Positions 25,179 to 35,336 of a DNA stretch of 63,254 nt are shown here, one piece after another. The DNA is taken from the NCBI RefSeq assembly GCF_018618755.1, contig NZ_JACSMR010000014.1, positions 1-63,254 on the forward strand, in the 5' to 3' direction. Within the stretch, counting starts at the first letter, position 1. Every line of letters starts with the position of its first letter. The DNA is from Exiguobacterium sp. s193. Lineage in GTDB: Bacteria; Bacillota; Bacilli; Exiguobacteriales; Exiguobacteriaceae. The position numbers and the translations under genes are program-made. A model generated the notes under the pieces. That model was not told where the DNA came from and searched no databases. It saw only the letters and a list, made by a program, of their open reading frames with translations.

Positions 25179-27737
25179 TTACGGTAACAAAACACGGTCT
25201 TTCTTTTTTGAAATAAGACGCGTCGCCTTTAATATGGCGATTGGTAACGATTGCCGTTTGCGGTATGCCAAATAACGTCCTTCCCACTTCGGATCATATT
25301 TTTCTTTATAACGCCGAAGACCGGTGAAGCTGTACATGTAGCGAATGTTATTGAAGACATCCGCTGCGACCCGCTCTTGCCAAAACGATGTTTCATCTTC
25401 ACCAACGGCAGATAGTGGTGCCATTCCCATATTGAACGTATGGTACCCTTCTTCTTTCGCATAATCAAATAACCGGATGAACATCGCATCCATGATTCCG
25501 TTTGGTCCGTCCGGGCGAAAACGCATCAAATCAACCGACAAGACACCATCTTGATACGCCGGCATGAAGCTCATAAAGCCCAGCAACTCGCCATTTGCGT
25601 CACGCATGATTCCGAGTGGAGCTTGATTTAAGTAGGAGGGACTAAAGTAGCCGAGGGAGAAGCCTTTTTCGGCTTTATCCCCGAGCCAGTCGTCGGATAC
25701 TTCACGTAACGATTCCAATAACGCCTCCGAAAACGGCGGCTCGATGACTTCGAATGTCATTCCTTCCCGTTCAAACCGATTTTTGATTGACCGTAATCCG
25801 GCCCGTTTCTTACCTGAAACGGTAAACGTCGTCATATCGACGATTGCTTCTTCCCCTAACTTAAAGAAGTTAAAGCCAAAGTCATGATAAAGCGACATGT
25901 TTTGTGCTTGAATTTGATAGATATTCGGGATATATCCCAAATCTTCGACACGTCGTAAAAATGTCCCGATCAATTGCGAATGTTCTGCCGGATTTCCACT
26001 CGGATCACCTAAGACGATAATCCGGTTTCCTGTCTGACTGAATTGAAGGAACGATTGACCCGACTCGGAGAAGTAGAACCGTTTGTCTCCTAGAAACGCT
26101 AAATGACTTAAGTAATTTCCACCATGTTCGACTAGCGTTTGGCGCACTTTTGTTTCATCAAAACGCTCCCCGAGGACGTGCAGATTAAACGTATTGAATA
26201 AGCGGATGAAGACGAGTGTATAAACGAGCATGAAGATCGTCGCACTTATTCCGAACATAAAAATCTCATGGGAAGGATATACTTCCGTTCCTTCTGCCGA
26301 TCCTAATGTATAAAACGTATAGCCGAAGAAAACAAAACTTCCGATGTATAAAAATCCGACGAAACATGCCCGAATCAAACGTGTCGTCGTAATCAGTGTC
26401 CGCTCGCGGTGGAATGATTTTTTCGAGACGACGAGCAGGACGATGACAATTAATACAGCCGAAAGTGAAATCAAGTTAAACCCCCGAAGTGCCATCCCGA
26501 TCAAGGCAAAGACTGATGCGCCATAAATCATATATAATGAACGTTTTGTCCGTCTATAGAGCGACGGAGATAAGAGGACGAACAACAATCCTCCCATCAA
26601 GAAAAAGCTATTTCCGAGCAACAAAAGTTCATGCGGCAGACGGGCTTCTAAATACTCGTATTGCGTCGAGACCGGCGGTAAAATCGCAAGTGCCCAAATC
26701 GCAATACCTGACAGTAATGTAATTAAGGCTAAGGCAAAATGTCGGACTTTACTTAAAAAACGAAGCTGTAAGCGCCAGATGACACCGCCTACTTCAACGG
26801 AGGGACCAACAATCGGCTTATCCTCAATCATTTTAACGACCGGTCCGCTGAATTCACGGGCTGAAAAGACAAGGCCAATCATGAATGGAATCAAGTAATA
26901 GACAAGGCGATAAATTAACAACCCGGTCAAGACACTTCCTTCGACGACGCCTGCCCGTTGCATCCCAATCAAAAAGACTAAATCAAACGAACCGAATCCA
27001 CCAGGCACCATCGAAATCAATCCTGCCGTCGCAGCGATGATGAAGACGCCCATGACTTTCGCGAAACTGACCTCGGTCCCGAGTGCATGCAAAATCAGGT
27101 AAACGACGACGCCGGCACTGAACCACTCAACGAGTGAGACGAGTGAATACAAGGCAATCGATGTCGGACGAATGCTGCTCGCCCCACGTCGGAACGTAAA
27201 CAACAGGTACAATGGAAAAAATAAGGCGACGCCGATGATGACGGGCCAAAGCCATTTTTTTAAGTCTAATACTTCAAACGCCGGAAAAATATTTAACAAT
27301 GATAACGCTGACAAAATCGACAGACCACTAATCAATGTCGGTGCCATCCAGCCGATTGCTTTTAATAGCCGTGTTCCTTCGACGAACGGGCGATAAAGTG
27401 CCGTCCTGACACCGATTCCGGCAAGACCCCCGAACCCGATGATTCCGTTAAAGGAGTTCGCAATCCAAGACGTTCGAAAAATTAGTCCGAGTGGTACTTT
27501 GACTTCGACGGACCGTAACAGTACGACATCATAAAAAAACATCGTCGCAACTGCAAGCAGACCTGCACCAATTAATAAAACGAACTTCCATGAGGGGATT
27601 TGTTGAATCGCTTTAATTGATTCATTGAGCGAGAGGCTTTTTAATTCATTTTGTCCTTGATAAAAAATGAATAGAATCAGGGCGATCGGTAAAATAACCT
27701 TCGCCACTGTTATCATTCGCTGTTTAGTGAACTTCAT
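25179..27737 (-). CDS. mprF: Phosphatidylglycerol lysyltransferase MprF
   Basis: An 852-aa bifunctional membrane protein that makes lysyl-phosphatidylglycerol and flips it outward, protecting from cationic peptides. Residues 1-about 510 carry roughly fourteen hydrophobic segments, including the flippase motif region SMVPGGFGSFDLVFL. The cytoplasmic synthase domain (about 540-840) has the GDPSGNP, RFRPDGPNGIMD and FNMGMAPLS motifs. Usual length for the family. Starts four bases inside the MATE gene and ends at a strong terminator. Confidence 0.95.
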   Translation of the reverse strand: MKFTKQRMITVAKVILPIALILFIFYQGQNELKSLSLNESIKAIQQIPSWKFVLLIGAGLLAVATMFFYDVVLLRSVEVKVPLGLIFRTSWIANSFNGIIGFGGLAGIGVRTALYRPFVEGTRLLKAIGWMAPTLISGLSILSALSLLNIFPAFEVLDLKKWLWPVIIGVALFFPLYLLFTFRRGASSIRPTSIALYSLVSLVEWFSAGVVVYLILHALGTEVSFAKVMGVFIIAATAGLISMVPGGFGSFDLVFLIGMQRAGVVEGSVLTGLLIYRLVYYLIPFMIGLVFSAREFSGPVVKMIEDKPIVGPSVEVGGVIWRLQLRFLSKVRHFALALITLLSGIAIWALAILPPVSTQYEYLEARLPHELLLLGNSFFLMGGLLFVLLSPSLYRRTKRSLYMIYGASVFALIGMALRGFNLISLSAVLIVIVLLVVSKKSFHRERTLITTTRLIRACFVGFLYIGSFVFFGYTFYTLGSAEGTEVYPSHEIFMFGISATIFMLVYTLVFIRLFNTFNLHVLGERFDETKVRQTLVEHGGNYLSHLAFLGDKRFYFSESGQSFLQFSQTGNRIIVLGDPSGNPAEHSQLIGTFLRRVEDLGYIPNIYQIQAQNMSLYHDFGFNFFKLGEEAIVDMTTFTVSGKKRAGLRSIKNRFEREGMTFEVIEPPFSEALLESLREVSDDWLGDKAEKGFSLGYFSPSYLNQAPLGIMRDANGELLGFMSFMPAYQDGVLSVDLMRFRPDGPNGIMDAMFIRLFDYAKEEGYHTFNMGMAPLSAVGEDETSFWQERVAADVFNNIRYMYSFTGLRRYKEKYDPKWEGRYLAYRKRQSLPIAILKATRLISKKKDRVLLP

Positions 27738-29089
27738 TCAGCAACCTCCCGTGTTTTTTTGGCAAGATAAATTAACCGTAAGAGCAATAATGTCGCACCG
27801 ACTGCAAGACCGATGATTAGCCCCCACCAGTAGCCGTCCGGCCCGAGTGTCGTGAAGCGCTCCAGGTAAAATCCAAGAGGTAAACCGATGACCCAGTAGG
27901 CGGCAATCGTCAACATGAATGTGACATTGACGTCTTTAAAACCACGTAATGCCCCTTGTGTCGGTGCAGCGACGGCATCCGACAACTGAAAGAAAATCGC
28001 CAAAATCATAAAATGCGCCGCGAGCTGAATGACTTCCGGGTCATTACTATAGAGTGCCGCAATCCGGTCATTTTGGACGTACAACAATCCACCTGAAAAG
28101 AGCGAGACCGCTAAACAAAGCGTCAATCCGATCCCAATGTACTGGACGGCGTCTTTGACCCGCTTCGCCCCGACTTCGTAGCCGACTGTAATCGTAAGCG
28201 CTGATGCAGCCGATAGTGGAATCATGTAGACGAAGGACGCAAAGTTGATTGCCGCTTGATAGGCGCCGATGACGACATCTCCGTACGCACCAAGCAACAA
28301 TGTGACCGCGGAGAAAATACTGACTTCTGAAAAAATCGCCAGACCGATCGGTGCCCCTAACAACACGAGCTCCTTAATCCGACCGAAATCCGGTTTATAA
28401 AAGCGTCGTAAGATCCCGAGCCGTTGAAACAACTCGCCTTTTAAGACAACACCAATGATTGCGAGACATAACAACCAATACGTAATCGCTGTCGCGACGC
28501 CTGCCCCGACACCACCTAATTCCGGGAAACCAAACTTCCCGAAGATAAAGAGATAATTGAAAGCGACATTAATGGGTAAAGAGAATAATAACAATACCAT
28601 CGTAATATTCGATTTACCGAGTGAATCGACGAGTGTTCGGAGAACGAAAAAGAGAAACATCGGAATGATGCCGAATCCGAGCATGATCAGATAGACGCGC
28701 GCCACGCGACGTGCTTCACCCGATAACTCCATTTGGTTCAAAATCGGATTAACGAGTAACAATCCAAGTAACAACGTAACGACGATGATGAGGAGCGACA
28801 CATAAAGTGCTTGAACGACAATTCGTTTGACTTCACGTTCTTTCCTCGCTCCCATCGCTTGCGATACGAGCGGTGCGACGGCTAATAAAATACCCGTCAG
28901 ACCCGTATAGACAGGTGCCCACAAGCTAGCTCCGACACCGACACCTGCTAAGTCAGCTGAGCCATATCGACCGGCCATGACCGTATCAAAAAAGCTGATT
29001 AAATAAAAAGCGACCTGTGTTACTAAAATCGGAAAGAAAATCTTCATGAATTGCCGAATCTTTCCGGATAACGAAAACGTTTCTAACAT
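27734..29089 (-). CDS. MATE-family multidrug exporter
   Basis: A 451-aa integral membrane antiporter with about twelve helices in two related halves. MAGRYGSADLAGVGVGASLW (near residue 40) and the second-half counterpart are MATE/NorM landmarks. Likely exports cationic compounds with Na+ or H+. ATG at 29089 has a GGTGA site; the extension of nine codons upstream has none. Co-transcribed with mprF, so both may serve in envelope stress or drug resistance. Confidence 0.9.
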   Translation of the reverse strand: MLETFSLSGKIRQFMKIFFPILVTQVAFYLISFFDTVMAGRYGSADLAGVGVGASLWAPVYTGLTGILLAVAPLVSQAMGARKEREVKRIVVQALYVSLLIIVVTLLLGLLLVNPILNQMELSGEARRVARVYLIMLGFGIIPMFLFFVLRTLVDSLGKSNITMVLLLFSLPINVAFNYLFIFGKFGFPELGGVGAGVATAITYWLLCLAIIGVVLKGELFQRLGILRRFYKPDFGRIKELVLLGAPIGLAIFSEVSIFSAVTLLLGAYGDVVIGAYQAAINFASFVYMIPLSAASALTITVGYEVGAKRVKDAVQYIGIGLTLCLAVSLFSGGLLYVQNDRIAALYSNDPEVIQLAAHFMILAIFFQLSDAVAAPTQGALRGFKDVNVTFMLTIAAYWVIGLPLGFYLERFTTLGPDGYWWGLIIGLAVGATLLLLRLIYLAKKTREVAE

Positions 29090-29179
29090 GACTTCACCAC
29101 ATTCCAAAGCTAACATTCAGCTCTATTTTAATCTTTTTCACTACGTTGTTCTACGCAAACTATGCGAGGAGGGATTCAC

Positions 29180-29962
29180 ATGAATCATCGCGATCTTGAA
29201 AATTTAACGTTCGAATTACTCGAAACGTGGTCGACATTCAATCATTATGCAAAAGAAGCCCAACAATTCAAAAATCCTGAAGATGTCCATCAAGCAAGAA
29301 TCCGTCTTCGAAAGTTGATTACATTCGCCACCCTTGTCGGCGAAACAGACGAACCGGTTTATCTCATTTGGCGCCGCCTGATGCGGGCATTTGGTGAAGT
29401 ACGTGATTTAGATGTCCAGCTCGAACAACAGTCCGTCACGTCACCCGTCGAGCAACTCTTTGCGGAACATCTCGCTCTTCAGCTTCAAGGAAAACGGGCG
29501 ACGTTACTTGAAACGATGCATCTGCTCATTTCAAGCGAACTCGATAAATCGGTTCGTCGTTTTTTAGCCGGACCGCTGACCAAGCGATTAAAACGCATCG
29601 ATGAACAGGAGCTCCTGACCGATGCGAAAAAACGATTTGAAAAAAAAGCACAAAAATACGAAAAAGTGCACCATACAGAAGGACAAAAAAGAATCCAAAA
29701 GATGCACGAATTACGCCTTGCGACAAAATACTATCGCTATACACTAGAATACTTGCGTCCGTATACTGATATTCCAAAGTCGACTGTCGACCGTCTCAAG
29801 CGTGTCCAAACACAGCTCGGCCAAATCAACGATACGTACAACCGGCTCGAACGGTGGCGGGCATTCACTGCACCCGACGAATACCAATCGAAACGGGCAA
29901 AAGAAATCGCGCGCCTCGAACAAGCATTAACAACTGCGTTGGAACAATTTTCGCTCGATTAA
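29180..29962 (+). CDS. CHAD-domain protein
   Basis: A 260-aa alpha-helical, strongly basic protein of the CHAD family, whose conserved histidines and basic residues bind polyphosphate. HQARIRLRKL near residue 37 and the matching second-half HELRLATKYYRYTLEYL near 178 are the two repeats of the fold. ATG at 29180 follows GGAGGG. No polyphosphate kinase, phosphatase or CYTH partner is nearby, unlike many CHAD genes. Converges on glsA, sharing the TTAA that forms both stop codons. Confidence 0.85.
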   Translation: MNHRDLENLTFELLETWSTFNHYAKEAQQFKNPEDVHQARIRLRKLITFATLVGETDEPVYLIWRRLMRAFGEVRDLDVQLEQQSVTSPVEQLFAEHLALQLQGKRATLLETMHLLISSELDKSVRRFLAGPLTKRLKRIDEQELLTDAKKRFEKKAQKYEKVHHTEGQKRIQKMHELRLATKYYRYTLEYLRPYTDIPKSTVDRLKRVQTQLGQINDTYNRLERWRAFTAPDEYQSKRAKEIARLEQALTTALEQFSLD

Positions 29963-30891
29963 GGGTGCCGCTGAACGAGCAGTTCAAGCATCTTTGTTCC
30001 CGCGATTGAGTTCCCTTTTAAATCGAGCGCCGGTCCAAAAATACCGATACCGAGATCCGCCATGTCGAAATCACTTCGTCCACAGGCAACGATGGCACCG
30101 GAGACACCACTTTTCCCCGGGAGACCGACTTGGACAGAAAATTCACCTGACGCATCATACATGCCACACGTCGTCATGATGGCGCGGATGATACGGGCGT
30201 TCCGGCGAGAGATGACTTGATGTCCGGCTGGTGTTTTTCCGGACTGGCTTAAGATTTTCCCCATCATCGCAAGGCCCTTACAGTTCGTCAAAATCGCACA
30301 CTGTTTTGTATAGACATCGATGATTTCTTCGACGTTCCCTTCGATGACTCCATGGTAGCGCATGAAATAGAGTAACGCTCGGTTCAAATCCGTCGTTTCG
30401 AATTCCGATTTTGCGACTTCAGCGTCATATTTGACCATCTCAACGTCAATATCAAGCAGACTTGCGATGAACTCACGCAGTTTGAGCAGTTTATCTGCTG
30501 CATCTTCACCCGGCAACATGCTTGTCACAGCAAGCGCTCCAGCATTGATCATCGGGTTGAGTGGTTTTGTCGGAATCGTTTCCTCGAGTTTCGCAATCGA
30601 GTTGAAGGCGTCACCTGTCGGCTCCATCCCGACTTTTGAAAAGACGTAGTCCTCACCAAACGTTTCGAGCACGAATGCGAGTGTAATAATCTTAGAGACA
30701 CTTTGTAACGTAAACAAAGTGTCCGCTTCACCAGCAGACACGAATGTCCCATCGGCATTACACACTGCGATTCCGAGTTGGGTCGGTTCTGACTTCGCAA
30801 GCTCCGGGATATAACTCGCGACCTGGCCGAGTACCGTATAGGGACGACATTCATCAATTAATTCTTCTAGTTGTTGTTGTGTCACGTTCAT
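29959..30891 (-). CDS. glsA: Glutaminase
   Basis: A 310-aa serine-dependent beta-lactamase-fold enzyme hydrolysing glutamine to glutamate. The catalytic SxxK is in LQSVSKI near residue 62; NPMINAGALAV, the ENVEEIIDVY helix region and GLPGKSGVSGAI near residue 245 (active-site loop) are intact. ATG at 30891 with GAGGGAAG upstream is preferred to the longer frame. Monocistronic. The stop overlaps that of the convergent CHAD gene, leaving no room for a separate terminator. Confidence 0.95.
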   Translation of the reverse strand: MNVTQQQLEELIDECRPYTVLGQVASYIPELAKSEPTQLGIAVCNADGTFVSAGEADTLFTLQSVSKIITLAFVLETFGEDYVFSKVGMEPTGDAFNSIAKLEETIPTKPLNPMINAGALAVTSMLPGEDAADKLLKLREFIASLLDIDVEMVKYDAEVAKSEFETTDLNRALLYFMRYHGVIEGNVEEIIDVYTKQCAILTNCKGLAMMGKILSQSGKTPAGHQVISRRNARIIRAIMTTCGMYDASGEFSVQVGLPGKSGVSGAIVACGRSDFDMADLGIGIFGPALDLKGNSIAGTKMLELLVQRHP

Positions 30892-31008
30892 GAACTTCCC
30901 TCTTCCTGTTTTTTTATAGCTTATCATGCTTTGTCAGAACGAGATATGGTCGGGCGTAGTTTTGTTGCTGAAAGGAAGAAGCACAAGCGGCGTTACCGGA
31001 AAACGACA

Positions 31009-31067
31009 AAAAAATCCGAACACCGCTGAGATTCATGGTTCGAATTTCGACGACGTTCAGATTTTTT
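31009..31067 (-). terminator. Terminator of cbpA-clpB operon
   Basis: Outer arms AAATCYGAAC / GTTCRGATTT with long loop, T7 on the minus strand, 20 bases after the clpB stop. Confidence 0.7.
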
Positions 31068-31084
31068 AACATACTGATATTCCA

Positions 31085-33658
31085 TCAACGAATGACGAGT
31101 TCTGTGTCTTCTGCGTCAATCGCGACGTGCGAACCATCTTGGATCGCCCCGCTAATCAACGCCCGTGCCAGTTTGGTTTCAATCGTCCGTTGGATATAAC
31201 GGTTGATTGGACGGGCGCCGTACTGTGGTTCAAAGGCCTCATCGAAAATCAAGGTCTTCGCGGCTTCTGTCACATCGATCGTAATTTCCCGACCTGATAA
31301 ACGATCTGCCATCTTCGCGACCGCTTTATCGATGATCCGCTCGATTTCTGCGCGGTGTAATGGATGGAATAAAATCGTGTCATCAATCCGGTTCAGGAAT
31401 TCGGGCCGGAAATGGTTTTTTAATTCTTGACGAACGGCTTCTTCTTCGGCTGCATCAATGTAACCATCTTTTGCAGCTTCCAACAAAATGTTCGCTCCGA
31501 TATTCGACGTCATGATGACAATCGTATTTTTAAAATCGACGACACGTCCTTGGGCGTCCGTCAAACGACCATCGTCAAGCAGTTGAAGTAAAATATTGAA
31601 GACATCGCCATGCGCTTTTTCGATTTCATCGAATAAGAGAACCGAGTACGGACTGCGGCGGACCGCTTCTGTCAATTGTCCGCCCTCTTCATATCCGACG
31701 TAACCCGGAGGCGCACCGACGAGACGGGACACATTGTGTTTCTCCATGTATTCCGACATATCAATCCGGATGATGTGATCTTCACTATCGAACATCGCTG
31801 CCGCCAGTGCTTTCGCAAGCTCGGTTTTCCCGACACCTGTCGGACCGAGGAAAAGGAACGAACCGATTGGACGATTCGGGTCCTTGATTCCCGCCCGTGC
31901 CCGGATTACTGCGTCAGACACAAGCCGGACCGCCTCATCTTGGCCGAAGACCCGTTTATGCAACGTGTCTTCTAAATATAATAATTTCTCCCGTTCGCCT
32001 TGCGCGAGACGAGTGACCGGAATCCCCGTCCATTTCGAAACGATGTCAGAGATTTCTTCATCCGTGACGGCTTCGCGGACTAACTCATGCGAGACATGTT
32101 CTGCCGATTCTTCTGCTGCGTGTAAGCGATTCTCAAGTTCTGGTATCTGACCATATTTGATTTCAGAGGCTGTATTTAAGTCATACCGCCCTTCTGCTTC
32201 TTGTAAGGCAAGTTTTGCTTTTTCGAGATCTGCCCGCAGTTGTTGGACACCTTGCGAACTTTCTTTTTCATGTTCCCACCGTGTCCGTAGCGCACTCTCA
32301 TCTTCACGCGCCGAACTCAATTCTTGTTGAAGCGCCTCCAGGCGTTTACGCGAGGCCTCATCTGTTTCTTTTTTAAGCGCGGCCTCTTCAATCTCAAGTT
32401 GCATGACCCGGCGAACGAGGGAATCAAGTTCTGCCGGCATCGATTCCATATCCGTCCGAATCATCGCGCAGGCTTCATCGACTAAATCAATCGCTTTGTC
32501 CGGCATGAAGCGGTCCGTAATATAGCGATCGGAGAGAATGGCTGCTGCGACAAGTGCATTATCATGGATTCTGACACCGTGGTGAATTTCGAACCGTTCT
32601 TTTAATCCACGCAAAATCGAAATCGTATCTTCGACGTCCGGTTCTGCGACGAGGACTTGTTGGAACCGGCGTTCGAGTGCAGGATCTTTTTCAATATATT
32701 TTCGATACTCATCGAGCGTCGTCGCCCCGATACAGTGCAACTCACCACGGGCAAGCATCGGCTTGAGCATGTTCCCCGCGTCCATTGCCCCTTCTGTTTT
32801 TCCGGCTCCGACAATCGTATGCAACTCATCGATGAAGAGAAGAATTTGCCCTTCTGCTTCCTTGACTTCATTTAAGACCGCTTGCAAACGTTCCTCAAAT
32901 TCACCGCGGTACTTTGCGCCGGCGACGAGCGTACTCATATCTAAGCTAAACAACTGTTTGTTTTTTAAGCTCTCCGGTACATCACCACGTACGATACGTT
33001 GGGCGAGTCCTTCAACGATTGCCGTCTTCCCGACACCAGGCTCCCCAATCAGAACGGGATTGTTTTTTGTTTTTCGGCTGAGTATCCGGATGACGCGGCG
33101 AATTTCATCATCCCGACCGATGACCGGGTCCGTTTTGCCTGACCGAAAATCAGCGACAAGATCCCGTCCATATTTTTTTAAGACATCGAATGTCGCTTCA
33201 GGATTTTTAGTCGTCACTTTCCGGTTACCACGCATCTCAATAATTGCTTCGCGTAATGTCTCTTCCGTCACACCTTGCCCCCGTAAATATTGAGTGGCCG
33301 GGCTCGATTGTTTTGAAAGTGCGAGTAAGAGGTGCTCGACCGAAACGTATTCATCTTGCATCAAGCGGGCTTCTGTTTCCGCTTCCGTCAGCACGTTTAG
33401 TAAAGAACTGCTGATCCGTGGTGTCGAAACTTGAGCGAGTGCCGGTAATTTTTCGATCGCTTGATTAATGGCCTGCTCCATCTGATCAATCCGCTGATCG
33501 AGTTTTTCAAAGACAATCCGGGCAATCCCTTCTTCTTGCGCGATTAAAGCGAGTAATAAATGCCACTCCGTAATTTCACTATGCCGCCGTTGTTTCGCAA
33601 TCGCTTGTGCTGATACGATTGCCTCATGAGCACGATCCGTTAGTTTTTCAAAGTCCAT
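31085..33658 (-). CDS. clpB: ATP-dependent disaggregase ClpB
   Basis: An 857-aa Hsp104/ClpB hexamer subunit that resolves protein aggregates together with DnaK. N-domain (1-145), first AAA+ module with [13 protein letters not shown] near residue 200, the middle coiled-coil domain (about 400-520) that separates ClpB from ClpC, and second AAA+ with [14 protein letters not shown] near 605. Full family length. Six bases after a DnaJ-like gene and under a CtsR-controlled promoter. Confidence 0.97.
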   Translation of the reverse strand: MDFEKLTDRAHEAIVSAQAIAKQRRHSEITEWHLLLALIAQEEGIARIVFEKLDQRIDQMEQAINQAIEKLPALAQVSTPRISSSLLNVLTEAETEARLMQDEYVSVEHLLLALSKQSSPATQYLRGQGVTEETLREAIIEMRGNRKVTTKNPEATFDVLKKYGRDLVADFRSGKTDPVIGRDDEIRRVIRILSRKTKNNPVLIGEPGVGKTAIVEGLAQRIVRGDVPESLKNKQLFSLDMSTLVAGAKYRGEFEERLQAVLNEVKEAEGQILLFIDELHTIVGAGKTEGAMDAGNMLKPMLARGELHCIGATTLDEYRKYIEKDPALERRFQQVLVAEPDVEDTISILRGLKERFEIHHGVRIHDNALVAAAILSDRYITDRFMPDKAIDLVDEACAMIRTDMESMPAELDSLVRRVMQLEIEEAALKKETDEASRKRLEALQQELSSAREDESALRTRWEHEKESSQGVQQLRADLEKAKLALQEAEGRYDLNTASEIKYGQIPELENRLHAAEESAEHVSHELVREAVTDEEISDIVSKWTGIPVTRLAQGEREKLLYLEDTLHKRVFGQDEAVRLVSDAVIRARAGIKDPNRPIGSFLFLGPTGVGKTELAKALAAAMFDSEDHIIRIDMSEYMEKHNVSRLVGAPPGYVGYEEGGQLTEAVRRSPYSVLLFDEIEKAHGDVFNILLQLLDDGRLTDAQGRVVDFKNTIVIMTSNIGANILLEAAKDGYIDAAEEEAVRQELKNHFRPEFLNRIDDTILFHPLHRAEIERIIDKAVAKMADRLSGREITIDVTEAAKTLIFDEAFEPQYGARPINRYIQRTIETKLARALISGAIQDGSHVAIDAEDTELVIR

Positions 33659-33664
33659 TTCGCA

Positions 33665-34528
33665 TTACTCCTTTACTGATAATTGATTTTCCCATTCTTC
33701 ATAAAACGCTGCATCCATATCAGGTAACTTCACTTCAAGTTGCACAAGCAACGCACCACGATGCCCTTCTTGATTACTTAAACCACGATTCGGAATGCGA
33801 AGTCGTGCACCCGGCTTCGTCCCTGGCTTGACTTTTAACTTGATTCGTTTTCCTTCAAGCGTATCGGCGATGACCTCGCCACCTAGGACGAACGTCGTCG
33901 GATACACACGAACTGTCGAGATGACATCATGTTCGTGTCGACGGAAGCGGTCGTCGTCCTTGAGATGAATCGTCACGTAGACATCTCCCGCCACCCCACT
34001 TCTGTTACGCATCGAACTTTTTCCGCGCAACCGAACTTTTTTACCCTCATAAACATCTTTCGGAAGACTCATCTGAATCGTTCCTGAAGCTAGACGAATC
34101 GTTACTTTTTCGTTTGTACTGAGGTGACTAAGCGGAACTGTTAATTCAAGCTCTTCATCTGTCGATTCTTCTTCTTGATTAAAAAATGAACCGAACATGT
34201 CTTCAAATCCAAAGGACTGACCGCCACCCGTCGGTCGCGATTGACGTCGGTTATATTGACGGAAAATGTCTTCATAGTCTGCTGATTGCCCTGGACCCGC
34301 ACCGGCCATGCGTTCATAATCACTGCCGTACCGGTCATATTGCTTCCGTTTCTCTTCATCGCCAAGGACATCGAATGCCTCTTGAATATCTTTGAAGCGA
34401 CGGTCTGCACTCGCTTCTTTATTGACATCCGGGTGGAATTGTTTCGCAAGTTTTCGGTATGCCCGCTTGATTTCTTGGTTCGTTGCCGATTTTTCGACAC
34501 CAAGCGTACGATAATAATCTTTCGCCAT
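33665..34528 (-). CDS. cbpA: DnaJ-like co-chaperone (CbpA type)
   Basis: A 287-aa Hsp40 without the zinc-finger domain. J-domain at residues 1-70 with the HPD motif (QFHPDVN), a Gly-rich/Tyr linker, then the two beta-barrel client-binding domains with LTVPLSHLSTNEKVTIRL and VTIHLKDDDRFRR. Type II (CbpA/DnaJ2-like), distinct from the dnaK-operon DnaJ. Probably recruits DnaK to ClpB-bound aggregates. First gene of the operon, led by a CtsR box, so heat-inducible. Confidence 0.92.
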   Translation of the reverse strand: MAKDYYRTLGVEKSATNQEIKRAYRKLAKQFHPDVNKEASADRRFKDIQEAFDVLGDEEKRKQYDRYGSDYERMAGAGPGQSADYEDIFRQYNRRQSRPTGGGQSFGFEDMFGSFFNQEEESTDEELELTVPLSHLSTNEKVTIRLASGTIQMSLPKDVYEGKKVRLRGKSSMRNRSGVAGDVYVTIHLKDDDRFRRHEHDVISTVRVYPTTFVLGGEVIADTLEGKRIKLKVKPGTKPGARLRIPNRGLSNQEGHRGALLVQLEVKLPDMDAAFYEEWENQLSVKE

Positions 34529-34565
34529 CTCATTTCACTCCTTCACGTATTACTTCTGTATCTTA

Positions 34566-34605
34566 ATTATAAAATCGAATCGTCAATTGGTCAAATATAG
34601 TCAAA
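34566..34605 (-). promoter_or_regulatory. CtsR-controlled sigma-A promoter of cbpA-clpB
   Basis: On the minus strand TTGACC (-35, 34589-34594) and TATAAT (-10, 34566-34571) are 17 bp apart. The plus strand reads GGTCAAATATAGTCAAA (34589-34605), a perfect tandem-heptad CtsR operator covering the -35. Confidence 0.93.
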
Positions 34606-34723
34606 CTTTTTTTGAGACTTCTCTTCATCTTTTCACTGTACGGATTTTCTTCAAACAAGTTTCATCAGTAGACTCATGCTATACTGATATCCATAGTTAT
34701 TCACACAAAGGAGCGATGAAAAA

Positions 34724-34915
34724 ATGGATGGAAAAAAACGTGCAGACGTCAAACCTGGACTACGTGTCAGCATCGTCTTAAAACAGGATCAGCGCACAGG
34801 GAAACGGACGGAAGGGATCGTCAAAGATTTGTTGACGAAATCACCGAACCACCCGCACGGTATTAAAGTACGCCTTGAAGATGGTCAAGTCGGTCGTGTC
34901 CAAGAAATTCTCTAA
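34724..34915 (+). CDS. ywbE: YwbE family protein (DUF2196)
   Basis: A 63-aa basic protein matching the YwbE family: KPGLRVSIVLKQDQRTGKRTEG, then SPNHPHGIKVRL. A small SH3-like barrel is likely; the function is unknown. AAAGGAG lies about 10 nt before ATG and TATACT upstream could be its -10. Its terminator is the left copy flanking element A2. Confidence 0.88.
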   Translation: MDGKKRADVKPGLRVSIVLKQDQRTGKRTEGIVKDLLTKSPNHPHGIKVRLEDGQVGRVQEIL

Positions 34916-34948
34916 TGGGAGTACTCTCGCCTAATTTAGATAGATAAA

Positions 34949-34973
34949 AAGGCGTTCCCATCGTGGAACGCCT
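34949..34973. terminator. Left copy of terminator duplicated around A2
   Basis: AAGGCGTTCC / GGAACGCCT hairpin with loop CATCGT; T5 on the minus strand. Same sequence and orientation as the hairpin at 35304-35330. Confidence 0.85.
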
Positions 34974-34978
34974 CAGCG

Positions 34979-35299
34979 TGTAGACAAACGCTTATGGAGC
35001 GTGAACGTGCGATAACGAGAGATAATCCAGTCGCGCTTCCCTGTCTCACCTCGTCTTTAAAGCGATGCAAGACTGATTGCGCCCTAAACCGTCTGCATGA
35101 CCGGCTTTCCGTCATAGTATTACCTAAAAAGCGTCACGTTTCGTTGACTCCTGCGGGGAAAAGTGCGTCTTTAACGCACTTTCAGAGGCAGGCAAGACCC
35201 TGCTCGTTGTCCGTTAGGACGAAGGAGCAACGGCTTGCGCCTCGCCCGAGGAAAGCAACGAAAAAAGACGCTTGATCTCCCGATGGCATTTTGTCTACA
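34979..35299 (+). mobile_element. Terminator-targeting repeat element, copy A2
   Basis: A 321-bp non-coding element with ends TGTAGACAAA and TTTTGTCTACA. The structured core is 35129-35273 and nearly identical to A1 and A3. Inserted between the convergent ywbE and M20 genes. The terminator hairpin on each side is an identical 25-bp direct repeat. Confidence 0.82.
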
Positions 35300-35303
35300 G
35301 CCT

Positions 35304-35333
35304 AAGGCGTTCCCATCGTGGAACGCCTTTTTT
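35304..35333. terminator. Right copy of terminator duplicated around A2
   Basis: Same hairpin as 34949-34973, followed by T6 on the plus strand. It abuts the stop of the M20 gene and would serve it on the minus strand. Confidence 0.88.
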
Positions 35334-35336
35334 CGA

